Shown here: positions 1-7,244 of the stretch, piece by piece
Position numbering within the stretch: the stretch's first letter is position 1
Layout of the letters: each line of letters begins with the position of its first letter
From: Bacillus hominis
GTDB lineage: Bacteria > Bacillota > Bacilli > Bacillales > Bacillaceae_G
DNA: 59,554 bases
Reading direction: 5' to 3'
Assembly (NCBI RefSeq): GCF_018332515.1
Contig: NZ_BOQD01000030.1
Coordinates: 1-59,554, forward strand
The notes under the pieces: generated by a model
Database searches by the model: none
What the model was told of the DNA's origin: nothing
What the model saw: the letters and a program-made list of their open reading frames with translations, nothing else
Translations under genes and position numbers: made by a program

Positions 1-135
1 AAACAAGATAAACAGGACAAACAAGATAAACAGGATAAACAAGATAAACACGATAAGCAAGATAAACAGGATAAACAAGATAAACAGGATAAACAAGATA
101 AACACGATAAGCAAGATAAACAGGATAAGCAAGTA
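1..135 (+). repeat. In-frame tandem repeat, 9-bp unit with 54-bp higher-order period
   Basis: A 9-bp unit encoding Asp-Lys-Gln is repeated from the window edge to about 132. The variant codon block cacgataagcaa occurs at 49-60 and again at 103-114, giving a 54-bp (18-residue) super-period. It stays in frame with the aminopropyltransferase domain. Such arrays can vary in copy number by replication slippage. The full length is unknown because the array runs off the left edge. Confidence 0.95.
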
Positions 136-1062
136 CAATCGGAAGATGTAATAATAGTACCAACAGATTCGCACAGCTTAGATATATGGGATGAAATTTC
201 ACTAAAAGAAATACAAACTGGCGAACATACAAGTTTATTTGAAAAAAAAAGCAATTATCAAAACATTGATTTACTCCAAGTAAGTGATATCCGTCTATAT
301 TTGGATAAGCAACTACAATTTAGTTCCGTCGATGAGCAAATCTATCATGAAGCACTAGTTCATCCGATTATGTCAAAGGTAATAGATCCAAAGCGTGTTC
401 TCATATTAGGCGGTGGCGATGGTCTTGCTTTAAGAGAGGTTTTAAAATATGAAACGGTTATCCATGTAGACCTCGTGGACTTAGACGAAGAAATGATTAA
501 GATGGCTCGCAATGTTCCAGAATTAGTTTCTTTAAACCAACGCGCATTCTTTGATGATCGTGCAAATGTACATGTATGTGACGCAAAAGAATTTCTGAAA
601 TCTCCTTCCTCTTTATACGATGTAATTATTATTGATTTTCCAGATCCAGCGACAGAGTTATTAAGCACTTTATATACAAGTGAAATTTTTGCTCGTATAG
701 CTACGTTCCTAACAGAGGATGGCGCATTTGTCTGCCAATCTAATTCACCTGCTGATGCACCTCTTGTATATTGGAGTATTGCTAATACAATTGAAAATGC
801 CGGATTAATTGTAAAAAGCTATCATACAATTGTTCCTTCTTTCGGAACTGACTGGGGATTTCATATTGCTGCTAACTCTGCCTATGTACTTGATCAAATT
901 GAACAATTATACGTAGTACCAGTTCCTCGAACATTACCTTCTCTTCTTGCTCCTTTATTTCAATTTCAAGAAGAACATTTAGAGCACCGCAATAATGCCG
1001 TTTTAAATTCAGAATCGGACCTTACTCTACATCATTGCTATCAACAAGAAATGATGTTCTAA
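1..1062 (+). CDS. Spermidine synthase-like aminopropyltransferase, 5'-partial, with Lys-Gln-Asp repeat N-terminus
   Basis: The frame is open from base 1 to the stop at 1062 (353 residues visible), so the gene starts left of the window; the TTG at 301 lies inside the enzyme domain and is not a convincing start. The first 43 or so residues are a charged Lys-Gln-Asp/Lys-His-Asp repeat. Then comes a spermidine-synthase fold: an IYHEALVHP segment matching the family's YHE-MLVHP motif, the SAM-type motif LILGGGDGLALREVL, an acidic VDLVDLDEEM strand end, and DVIIIDFPDPA, which carries the catalytic Asp region. The family transfers aminopropyl from decarboxylated SAM to putrescine or a related amine in the cytoplasm. 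speD follows 28 bp later, which supports a polyamine role. The exact amine substrate cannot be read from the sequence. The repeat N-terminus is not part of typical SpeE, which is about 275-300 residues. Confidence 0.85.
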   Translation, partial: KQDKQDKQDKQDKQDKHDKQDKQDKQDKQDKQDKHDKQDKQDKQVQSEDVIIVPTDSHSLDIWDEISLKEIQTGEHTSLFEKKSNYQNIDLLQVSDIRLYLDKQLQFSSVDEQIYHEALVHPIMSKVIDPKRVLILGGGDGLALREVLKYETVIHVDLVDLDEEMIKMARNVPELVSLNQRAFFDDRANVHVCDAKEFLKSPSSLYDVIIIDFPDPATELLSTLYTSEIFARIATFLTEDGAFVCQSNSPADAPLVYWSIANTIENAGLIVKSYHTIVPSFGTDWGFHIAANSAYVLDQIEQLYVVPVPRTLPSLLAPLFQFQEEHLEHRNNAVLNSESDLTLHHCYQQEMMF

Positions 1063-1090
1063 TAATATTTTGACAAGGAAGGGAAAGTAT

Positions 1091-1462
1091 ATGGAATATT
1101 CTACGTTTGGGCGTCATATAATAGTAGATTTATGGGGCGTAGATTTTTCTCTATTAAATGATATTCATTTTTTAGAACATCATTTAGTTGCCGCTGCGAA
1201 TCGCTCTGGTGCCCACGTTTTAAATGTAAGTAATAAGGAATTCCACCCATATGGAGTTACGGTATTAATTTTATTATCAGAAAGCCATCTCTCTATTCAC
1301 ACTTATCCTGAAAAGGAATTTGCAGCAATTGATTGTTATACTTGCGGCACATCTGTTGATCCTCAAAAAGCCATTGATTCTATAATAAGCGTATTAACAC
1401 CAGAACGTATTCATATAAAAAAATTAATTCGTGGTGTAGGAGAATTCGTTACTATCGATTAG
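1091..1462 (+). CDS. speD: S-adenosylmethionine decarboxylase proenzyme
   Basis: The 123-residue product makes decarboxylated SAM, the aminopropyl donor for the enzyme encoded just upstream. The class 1b prokaryotic SpeD signature is clear: LLSESHLSIHTYPE at residues 61-74, where self-cleavage between Glu64 and Ser65 generates the pyruvoyl cofactor, followed by the conserved DCYTCG block. The ATG at 1091 is preceded by AAGGAAGGG, which is a better start than the TTG at 1070. The length matches small bacterial SpeD proenzymes. The gene sits 28 bp after the spermidine synthase-like gene, so the two probably share a transcript. Confidence 0.93.
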   Translation: MEYSTFGRHIIVDLWGVDFSLLNDIHFLEHHLVAAANRSGAHVLNVSNKEFHPYGVTVLILLSESHLSIHTYPEKEFAAIDCYTCGTSVDPQKAIDSIISVLTPERIHIKKLIRGVGEFVTID

Positions 1463-1505
1463 TTATCATCCCTATTTCGTCCATGAAGAAGGAGGCTTGT
1501 TAATA

Positions 1506-1548
1506 TAAAAATACCATCAGTGGAACTTATAACACTCCACTGATGGTA
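1506..1548 (-). terminator. Intrinsic terminator with a 13-bp perfect stem
   Basis: TACCATCAGTGGA (1512-1524) pairs perfectly with TCCACTGATGGTA (1536-1548). On the minus strand the stem is followed by TTTTTAT, so it most likely ends the minus-strand gene at 1647-1895. There is no U-run on the plus strand, so speD is not obviously terminated here. Confidence 0.6.
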
Positions 1549-1596
1549 CGCACACATACATAGTCTATTCACCCCGCTATTTGCCGGGCAGTAAAA

Positions 1597-1649
1597 CTAA
1601 TAATCAGTGGTGGATGAACAAAACCCCCACTGATTAAAGTTTCACTTTA
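1597..1649 (-). repeat. Short intergenic hairpin repeat, copy 1
   Basis: Read on the minus strand it begins TAAAGTGAAACTTTAATCAG, then GTGGGGG, a loop, and a complementary arm ending CACTGATTATTAG. The same core recurs at 14301, 20522-20584 and 24348. Here the leading TAA is the stop codon of the adjacent minus-strand gene. It resembles the bcr-type short repeats known in B. cereus-group genomes, but I cannot assign a named class. Confidence 0.75.
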
Positions 1650-1895
1650 TCTTAATTGATGATTTAATTTTGCTATTTTTCGTTTCCAATATAAAGTCAT
1701 CATAAACCATATAATGACGTAAATAACAATGAAGCTTACTGTACAAATAACAATCGGACCGAGGCGTTTCGGAACCCACCCCACCCAAATTGCAATCGGT
1801 AAAAATGTCCCTAACAAAATAATAAAGTGAATAATTGTCTGTTTTAATATACTCCATTCTTCTTGTGATGGGTCCAATTCGATGCGAACTTTCAT
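1647..1895 (-). CDS. Small membrane protein, possibly a short DUF3021-like protein
   Basis: The 82-residue product has two hydrophobic helices (about residues 19-37 and 46-66) and a basic C-terminus (KRKIAKLNHQLR). The second helix plus the Lys/Arg-rich tail resembles the C-terminal half of DUF3021 integral membrane proteins, which are usually nearer 130-140 residues, so this may be a shortened member. A TAG lies directly before the ATG, which fixes the start, and GGGGGTGGG provides a ribosome site. The stop codon is contributed by the intergenic repeat that abuts the gene. Function is unknown and the family call is tentative. Confidence 0.5.
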   Translation of the reverse strand: MKVRIELDPSQEEWSILKQTIIHFIILLGTFLPIAIWVGWVPKRLGPIVICTVSFIVIYVIIWFMMTLYWKRKIAKLNHQLR

Positions 1896-2002
1896 CTATT
1901 TCCCACCCCCTTTACACTTTCATTTTTTCATAAAATTGAAAAAAATAAATACAATCATGCGTAAGTGGTCTTTGTTTCGTCATAACTGTCTCTTTTAAAA
2001 AC

Positions 2003-2030
2003 ATGAAAAAACCTTGCATAAGCAAGGTTC
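2003..2030 (-). terminator. Intrinsic terminator of the PTS operon
   Basis: On the minus strand AACCTTGC-ttat-GCAAGGTT is followed by TTTTTTC, directly at the stop codon of the IIA gene. Confidence 0.85.
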
Positions 2031-2346
2031 ATTCAGCTACTGACATCTTCCTATATAATTCTACAAACTCACTCGCCAATTCCTTCACTGTAATTGCGTT
2101 CATTAAATGATCTTGCGCATGTACCATCAGCAGGGTAACTTCTGTCTTTTCCCCGCCAGCCTCTTTCTGTATGAGCTCTGTTTGTAAACGGTGCGCCTCT
2201 TGCAATTCATTTAACGCTTCTTGTAGTTTAGCTTCCGCTTCCTGAAATTCACCGCGCTTAGCACAATCAATTGCTTCCATTGAACAACTTCTCGCATTTC
2301 CCCCATGCAAGATTAAATGAAAAGCTTTCGTCTCTATCGTATCCAT
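2029..2346 (-). CDS. PTS lactose/cellobiose-family IIA component
   Basis: The 105-residue, wholly helical cytoplasmic phosphocarrier receives phosphate from HPr and passes it to the IIB encoded two genes upstream. The PTS IIA-Lac signature is visible: HGGNARS near the N-terminus and the active-site block [11 protein letters not shown], whose His is the phosphorylated residue. The length matches the family (about 100-110). It is the last gene of a IIB-IIC-IIA operon, and its ribosome site AAGGGGGAG overlaps the end of the IIC gene. No phospho-beta-glucosidase or regulator lies beside it, so the exact beta-glucoside is not determined here. Confidence 0.92.
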   Translation of the reverse strand: MDTIETKAFHLILHGGNARSCSMEAIDCAKRGEFQEAEAKLQEALNELQEAHRLQTELIQKEAGGEKTEVTLLMVHAQDHLMNAITVKELASEFVELYRKMSVAE

Positions 2347-2355
2347 TTTAGTTCT

Positions 2356-3657
2356 TTACTCCCCCTTTTCTTCCGCTACTTTTTGTTTATCCCATATTTT
2401 TAAGAATGGCAAGTAAATAAAGAATGCAAGTGCAAAGTTAACGAGTTGTAAAACAACCCCCGAAATTTTCCCGCCTGATCCTAAATATCCACTAAAAAGA
2501 ATAGGTGTAGTCCAAGGTACAGCAGCTCCGCTCGGACGGGCAACTAATCCCCATTCCATCGCAAAGTAAGAAACAATTGTTAACACAACTGGAACTAATA
2601 TAAATGGAATAAGTAAAAGTGGATTCATGACAATCGGCATACCGAAAGTCACCATTTCATTAATATTAAAAATACCAGGTGCAATCGACAATCGGCCGAT
2701 ACTTTTTAATTGCTGACTTCGCGCAAACAGTAACATCCCTACAACTAAAGCTAATGTTGCACCAGAACCGCCCATATAAATCCATAAATCAAAAAACTGT
2801 GCGGTAATCGTATTCGGTACGTCTTGACCAGCCTGAAAAGCAATTCGGTTTTGATCCATTAATGACAACCAAATCGGGCTCATTACCCCACCAACAATTG
2901 CAGCGCCATGGATTCCGCACGCCCAAAGTACATGGACAATAATAACTGCGATTACTGCGCCCCAAAGGCTAGCCCCTAGTACACTAAGAGGCTCTTGTAA
3001 AAGCTTTCCTACAACATTATGAATGCTACCGAAAGTCGTATGTTCAAAAATCAATCTAATGATCCAAACGACCGTCACAACAATAAAACCTGGAATAAGC
3101 GCAGCAAATGAACGTGTTACTGCTGGCGGAACTGTCTCTGGCATTTTTATAATTATCTTTTTTTGTACAACAAATCGATAAATTTCAGTAGATATAATTG
3201 CAATAATCATCGCCACAAATAAACCTTGGCTTCCCATTAATGCAGCTGGTATCACTCCATCTACAAGTACACTTTCCTTTGTATTTGGTATCATATACAT
3301 AACTTGGAATGGTGTTGCAAGCAAAAATGATACAAGTGACAATGCCCCAGATGCTAAAGCATCCACTTTATAATACTCACTAAGTCTGTAAGCGATTCCA
3401 AAAACAGCCACTAAAGACATTATATTAAAAGTAGCACTTACTGGGTACCCCAAAGCTTTCTGCCAACCCTCCCCAAACAAGCCGGCCATAAAATCATTAT
3501 ACCCTGGTATTGGTAAAGCACTAATAATAAGAAAAAAAGAGCCGATAATTAAAAATGGCATCGTTAAAACAATCCCATCACGAATCGCTTGCAAATGCCT
3601 CTGTTCTGCAACCTTTCCTGCCACTGGCATCACGTATTTCTCTAAAAACCGTATCAT
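2356..3657 (-). CDS. PTS cellobiose/lactose-family IIC permease
   Basis: The 433-residue multi-spanning membrane subunit translocates and phosphorylates the sugar together with its IIA and IIB. Hydrophobic segments run throughout. Family features include the N-terminal block MPVAGKVAEQRHLQAIRDG and the GINEMVTFG-like motif (here NINEMVTFGMPIVMNP). Length is typical of CelB/ChbC-type IIC proteins (about 430-450). It lies between IIB (14 bp upstream) and IIA (9 bp downstream). The transported sugar is probably a beta-glucoside such as cellobiose or chitobiose by family, but specificity cannot be read from sequence alone. Confidence 0.92.
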   Translation of the reverse strand: MIRFLEKYVMPVAGKVAEQRHLQAIRDGIVLTMPFLIIGSFFLIISALPIPGYNDFMAGLFGEGWQKALGYPVSATFNIMSLVAVFGIAYRLSEYYKVDALASGALSLVSFLLATPFQVMYMIPNTKESVLVDGVIPAALMGSQGLFVAMIIAIISTEIYRFVVQKKIIIKMPETVPPAVTRSFAALIPGFIVVTVVWIIRLIFEHTTFGSIHNVVGKLLQEPLSVLGASLWGAVIAVIIVHVLWACGIHGAAIVGGVMSPIWLSLMDQNRIAFQAGQDVPNTITAQFFDLWIYMGGSGATLALVVGMLLFARSQQLKSIGRLSIAPGIFNINEMVTFGMPIVMNPLLLIPFILVPVVLTIVSYFAMEWGLVARPSGAAVPWTTPILFSGYLGSGGKISGVVLQLVNFALAFFIYLPFLKIWDKQKVAEEKGE

Positions 3658-3671
3658 CTATCCCACTCTCC

Positions 3672-3974
3672 TCATGGTTTCATTGACAAAGCTGCTTGTA
3701 AGATAGCTTCTCCATTACAAAGCCCATAATGGACAGATTGAATGACATCAACGGGTATTCCTTTCTCCTTACATAACTCTTTCATTTTCGGTAATAAATA
3801 ACGTACTTGCGGCCCAAGTAAAAGTACATCTGCATCATCAATATGATTTCGCACTTCTGAACCTGATACAGCCCAAATTTTTACCTCTATCCCACTTGCC
3901 TGTGCTGCTTTCTCCATTTTTGTAACTATCAAACTGGAAGACATTCCCGCTGCACAGCAAAGCAAAATATTCAT
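3672..3974 (-). CDS. PTS cellobiose-family IIB component
   Basis: The 100-residue cytoplasmic phosphotransfer protein starts [14 protein letters not shown], the P-loop-like IIB-Lac/Cel signature in which Cys7 of CAAGMS takes the phosphate. The rest of the fold ([15 protein letters not shown]) matches the family. It is the first gene of the operon, and the ATG follows GGGGGAGGG. The 226 bp to the divergent symporter gene should hold its promoter; I saw no CcpA or antiterminator site there. Confidence 0.92.
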   Translation of the reverse strand: MNILLCCAAGMSSSLIVTKMEKAAQASGIEVKIWAVSGSEVRNHIDDADVLLLGPQVRYLLPKMKELCKEKGIPVDVIQSVHYGLCNGEAILQAALSMKP

Positions 3975-4200
3975 CCCGCTTCCCTCCCCCTTTTTCTACA
4001 CCCAAGTTATAGTGCACCCCTTGCCACCACTAGGTTACAAATATATATGTCTAGATTTCTAACTGTATGCCGAGCCTAAAAACAAAAATTTCTAGGTTTT
4101 CACGCTATTCCATCTATCCGTATTTTCCTAGTAAAGAAGTCTCTATCTCGCTATAATGATTCAGTATGATTTTTTTTATAATCGATAGGAGGGTTTATTT

Positions 4201-5418
4201 ATGAAGGCATATCGCTTTCCGCTTATTTTATTATCTTCTATCCTAATTGGTGGTTTCATTGGTTATTTCATGGGTGCCGATGCAGTTGCTTTAAAGCCGC
4301 TTGGTGACATTTTCTTAAACTTAATGTTTACGATTGTTGTACCTCTTGTGTTCTTTAGCATCGCGTCATCTATTGCTAATATGGATGGATTAAAACGTTT
4401 CGGTAAAATTATGTCTAGTATGGCTGGGACTTTCTTATTTACAAGTATTTTAGCTGCTATTTTTATGATTATCATCGTGAAAGTATTCCCGCCAGCACAA
4501 GGTGTTGTATTAGAACTAACACAACCTGATAAAGCTGAAAAAGCTGTTAGCGTTGCTGATCAGATTGTTGGTATTCTAACAGTATCTGACTTCTCGAAGT
4601 TACTATCTCGTGAGAATATGTTAGCTCTTATTTTCTTCTCAATCTTAATGGGAATCGCAACTTCAGCAGTTGGCGAAAAAGGGAAACCATTCGCTACATT
4701 CCTACAAGCTGGTGCAGAAATTTCAATGAAAGTTGTATCTTTCATTATGTACTACGCTCCAATCGGACTAGCTGCCTACTTCGCAGCATTAGTTGGTGAA
4801 TTCGGACCACAACTTCTTGGAACTTACTTCCGAGCAACAATGGTATACTATCCAGCGTCTCTAATTTACTTCTTTGTATTCTTCACATTCTATGCATACC
4901 TTGCAGGTCGCAAACAAGGTGTTCAAATCTTTTGGAAGAACATGGTCTCTCCTACAGTTACATCTCTTGCAACTTGTAGTAGTGCCGCAAGTATTCCAGC
5001 CAACTTAGAAGCGACGAAGAAAATGGGTATTTCTTCTGACATTCGTGAAACAGTTGTCCTTCTTGGATCTACACTTCATAAAGATGGATCTGTTTTAGGC
5101 GGCGTACTAAAAATTGCTTTCTTATTCGGTATTTTCAACATGGAATTCGAAGGACCGAAAACATTAGCAATCGCACTTGTCGTTTCTCTTTTAGTAGGAA
5201 CAGTAATGGGTGCTATTCCAGGCGGCGGTATGATTGGTGAAATGTTAATCGTTTCTCTATACGGCTTCCCGCCAGAAGCGTTGCCAATTATCGCAGCAAT
5301 TAGTACAATCATCGATCCTCCTGCAACAATGTTAAACGTAACAGCGGATAACGCTTGTGCCGTAATGACAGCTCGCCTTGTAGAAGGAAAAAACTGGATC
5401 AAAAATAAATTTGCTTAA
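4201..5418 (+). CDS. SDF-family (dicarboxylate/amino acid:cation) symporter lacking the side-chain-binding Arg
   Basis: The 405-residue secondary transporter has the SDF/DAACS architecture: about eight helices, the Ser-rich re-entrant loop CSSAASIPA at about residues 257-265, the GSTLHKDGS block and the substrate-site helix IIDPPATMLNVTAD (about 371-383). Aligned by motif to archaeal GltPh, the Asp (D372), Thr (T376), Asn (N379) and Na-site Asp (D383) are kept. The Arg that pairs with the acidic side chain of glutamate/aspartate is Ala (A375). A dicarboxylic amino acid is therefore an unlikely substrate, and a neutral one is more plausible. It is monocistronic with its own terminator, and AGGAGG precedes the ATG. 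Confidence 0.88.
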   Translation: MKAYRFPLILLSSILIGGFIGYFMGADAVALKPLGDIFLNLMFTIVVPLVFFSIASSIANMDGLKRFGKIMSSMAGTFLFTSILAAIFMIIIVKVFPPAQGVVLELTQPDKAEKAVSVADQIVGILTVSDFSKLLSRENMLALIFFSILMGIATSAVGEKGKPFATFLQAGAEISMKVVSFIMYYAPIGLAAYFAALVGEFGPQLLGTYFRATMVYYPASLIYFFVFFTFYAYLAGRKQGVQIFWKNMVSPTVTSLATCSSAASIPANLEATKKMGISSDIRETVVLLGSTLHKDGSVLGGVLKIAFLFGIFNMEFEGPKTLAIALVVSLLVGTVMGAIPGGGMIGEMLIVSLYGFPPEALPIIAAISTIIDPPATMLNVTADNACAVMTARLVEGKNWIKNKFA

Positions 5419-5422
5419 TAGA

Positions 5423-5460
5423 TAGAAAGAAGATGCTCGTTTGGAGCATCTTCTTTTTTT
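5423..5460 (+). terminator. Intrinsic terminator of the SDF symporter
   Basis: AGAAGATGCTC-gttt-GGAGCATCTTCT followed by TTTTTT. Confidence 0.9.
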
Positions 5461-5624
5461 GTTATTTGTCAGCGAATCAATACATTGGAAAAATCGTTGA
5501 TATATTAGCAAATCTGTTAATATAATCCCATTCCGCCACAAATTTGTTAAAATTTTCACAAATATTCCACACCTCTTATCCATTCTCCGTACTATAATCA
5601 TGTATGGAAAAGGAGATGGAGACA

Positions 5625-6782
5625 ATGACACAAAGCGCACCAGAATTTAAAGTTTTGCAAAGCATTGCATTTCTTGCTGTCGTTTTGCAAAGTTCCTTAT
5701 TATATACAATGAATCAAGGAAATGTCTTACTTGAGCAATCCCTCATTATGGGCATGCTATTTAATCTTGCAAAATTTTCAGCACCTGCATTCATATTTAT
5801 CGTTGGCTTCCATTTAATTCGGCAATATACGAAGCAACTCGTTTATACAGAATACATTTATGAAAAAGCTGCACATTTACTCATCCCTTATTTCTTCTGG
5901 TCTATTCTTTATCTATTAACAACAAACGATATCATTACAATACAAGGCGGAATAAAAAGTTTATTACTCGGAACAGCCGCACCTCATCTTTGGTACGTTA
6001 TTATGATGTTCCAAATTCACTTATTGTTCCCTTTACTATGCACACTATTTTATTGGTTTCAAAAACGAACAGAAAATAAAAAAGACATATATAAATATAT
6101 GACAATCTTTGCTTGTCTATATTTCCTCTTAATGTGGTACTCTTCTCACTACATTTTTAATGGAGAGAAATTGACTAGTTCAACCATTTTACATTATACA
6201 GATCGTTCCTTCTTCTTCTACTCATTCTATTTCGTTATGGGAGGAATAGCTGCTGTCGCATTAAAAACTTGGCGTATATTTACCATGAAACATATCCCGC
6301 TTATAACAATCTTATTTTTCATCTTATTTTTATTCATCAATTATGAGTTATTTAGTTTTTACGGGGCCAATTCTATTCATTTAACTGTTTCTACTTATTT
6401 AAAACCGTCCATGTTTTTATATATTGTTTGTGAAATTATTATACTGTACGTATTATCTATTATGATTGTAAAAAGAAGGGGCTTATTATATAAAACATTA
6501 AAATTCATCGGAAACTATACGTATGGCGCCTATTTAGCCCATCTCTTCTTTTTACATATAGGCACAAAGTTTCTTTCTCTATTTGCACTACAAGAAAACA
6601 CAATATTATATAGTCTATTACTATTTTCAGTAACAGCCGTACTTTCTATATTCACAATGGTCATTTGTAGTACACTACCATTTCATATATGGATTACAGG
6701 TCCTTCCCCTACGACAAATATGAAATGGATCAAGATTTCCATTCGGAAGAATCATGAAAAAGTATTTAAACCATATCTTTGA
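5625..6782 (+). CDS. Acyltransferase-3 family membrane protein
   Basis: The 385-residue multi-spanning protein has about ten hydrophobic helices. The layout matches acyltransferase-3/OafA/IcaC-like enzymes that O- or N-acylate cell-surface glycans: an early LQSIAFLAVVLQSS helix, a PYFFWSILYLL segment, a TAAPHLWYVIMMFQIHLL segment (the LWFL/F-type motif before the long helix), and a C-terminal YTYGAYLAHLFFLH helix. I chose ATG 5625 because AAAGGAG lies 10 bp upstream of it; an earlier in-frame ATG at 5604 has no ribosome site. It stands alone between two terminator-ended genes. Target glycan unknown. Confidence 0.75.
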   Translation: MTQSAPEFKVLQSIAFLAVVLQSSLLYTMNQGNVLLEQSLIMGMLFNLAKFSAPAFIFIVGFHLIRQYTKQLVYTEYIYEKAAHLLIPYFFWSILYLLTTNDIITIQGGIKSLLLGTAAPHLWYVIMMFQIHLLFPLLCTLFYWFQKRTENKKDIYKYMTIFACLYFLLMWYSSHYIFNGEKLTSSTILHYTDRSFFFYSFYFVMGGIAAVALKTWRIFTMKHIPLITILFFILFLFINYELFSFYGANSIHLTVSTYLKPSMFLYIVCEIIILYVLSIMIVKRRGLLYKTLKFIGNYTYGAYLAHLFFLHIGTKFLSLFALQENTILYSLLLFSVTAVLSIFTMVICSTLPFHIWITGPSPTTNMKWIKISIRKNHEKVFKPYL

Positions 6783-6824
6783 TATAATAGTATTTCATCC
6801 AAGAAAAGAAAGTGAGCGTAACCT

Positions 6825-7205
6825 ATGATTAATCAAATCGGACAAATTATGTTATATGTAAATAATCAAGATGAATCAGTACAATTCTGGACAGAAACAG
6901 TAGGATTCCAAATCGTTGCGGAAGAAAATAACGGACAAGGATTTCGCTGGATTGAAATTGCGCCGGCAAAAGAAGCTTTGACAAGCATCATCCTTCACGA
7001 TAAAGCGTTAATTGCGAAGATGCAGCCTGAATTAAATCTTAATACACCTTCACTTATGTTCTTCTCAAATGACTTAGACCGTCTATATAAAGACCTATCT
7101 GAGAAAAACGTTACAGTTGGACAAGTTGTAGATTTACCTACTGGTAGAGCATTCAATTTTGCTGATAATGAAAATAATTACTTTGCGGTAATGGAACGCA
7201 AATAA
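6825..7205 (+). CDS. VOC (glyoxalase/bleomycin-resistance fold) protein
   Basis: The 126-residue product has the paired beta-alpha-beta-beta-beta repeats of the vicinal-oxygen-chelate superfamily. The first starts IGQIMLYVNNQDESVQFWTETVGFQIV and contains RWIEIAP; the second includes LYKDLSEKNV and ends FADNENNYFAVMER. Members include dioxygenases, lyases, antibiotic-binding proteins and many uncharacterised enzymes, so the reaction cannot be named. AAAGTGAG precedes the ATG. A bidirectional terminator separates it from the convergent yhgE-like gene. Confidence 0.85.
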   Translation: MINQIGQIMLYVNNQDESVQFWTETVGFQIVAEENNGQGFRWIEIAPAKEALTSIILHDKALIAKMQPELNLNTPSLMFFSNDLDRLYKDLSEKNVTVGQVVDLPTGRAFNFADNENNYFAVMERK

Positions 7206-7242
7206 AAAGAAGCTATCCGGAAAAATCGGATAGCTTCTTTTA
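7204..7242. terminator. Bidirectional intrinsic terminator
   Basis: AAAAGAAGCTATCCG-gaaaaat-CGGATAGCTTCTTTT serves the VOC gene (plus) and the convergent YhgE/Pip gene (minus). Confidence 0.9.
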
Positions 7243-7244
7243 TT

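Noticed and set aside
1-135. Direct repeats that could suggest a CRISPR array
   Set aside because: The units are 9 bp, contiguous, without unique spacers, and in frame with a coding region.
4010-4031. Sigma-54-like promoter (minus strand TGGCAAGGGGTGCA) before the PTS operon
   Set aside because: The GG and GC elements are two bases too close for a sigma-54 promoter, and no LevR/CelR-type activator is adjacent.
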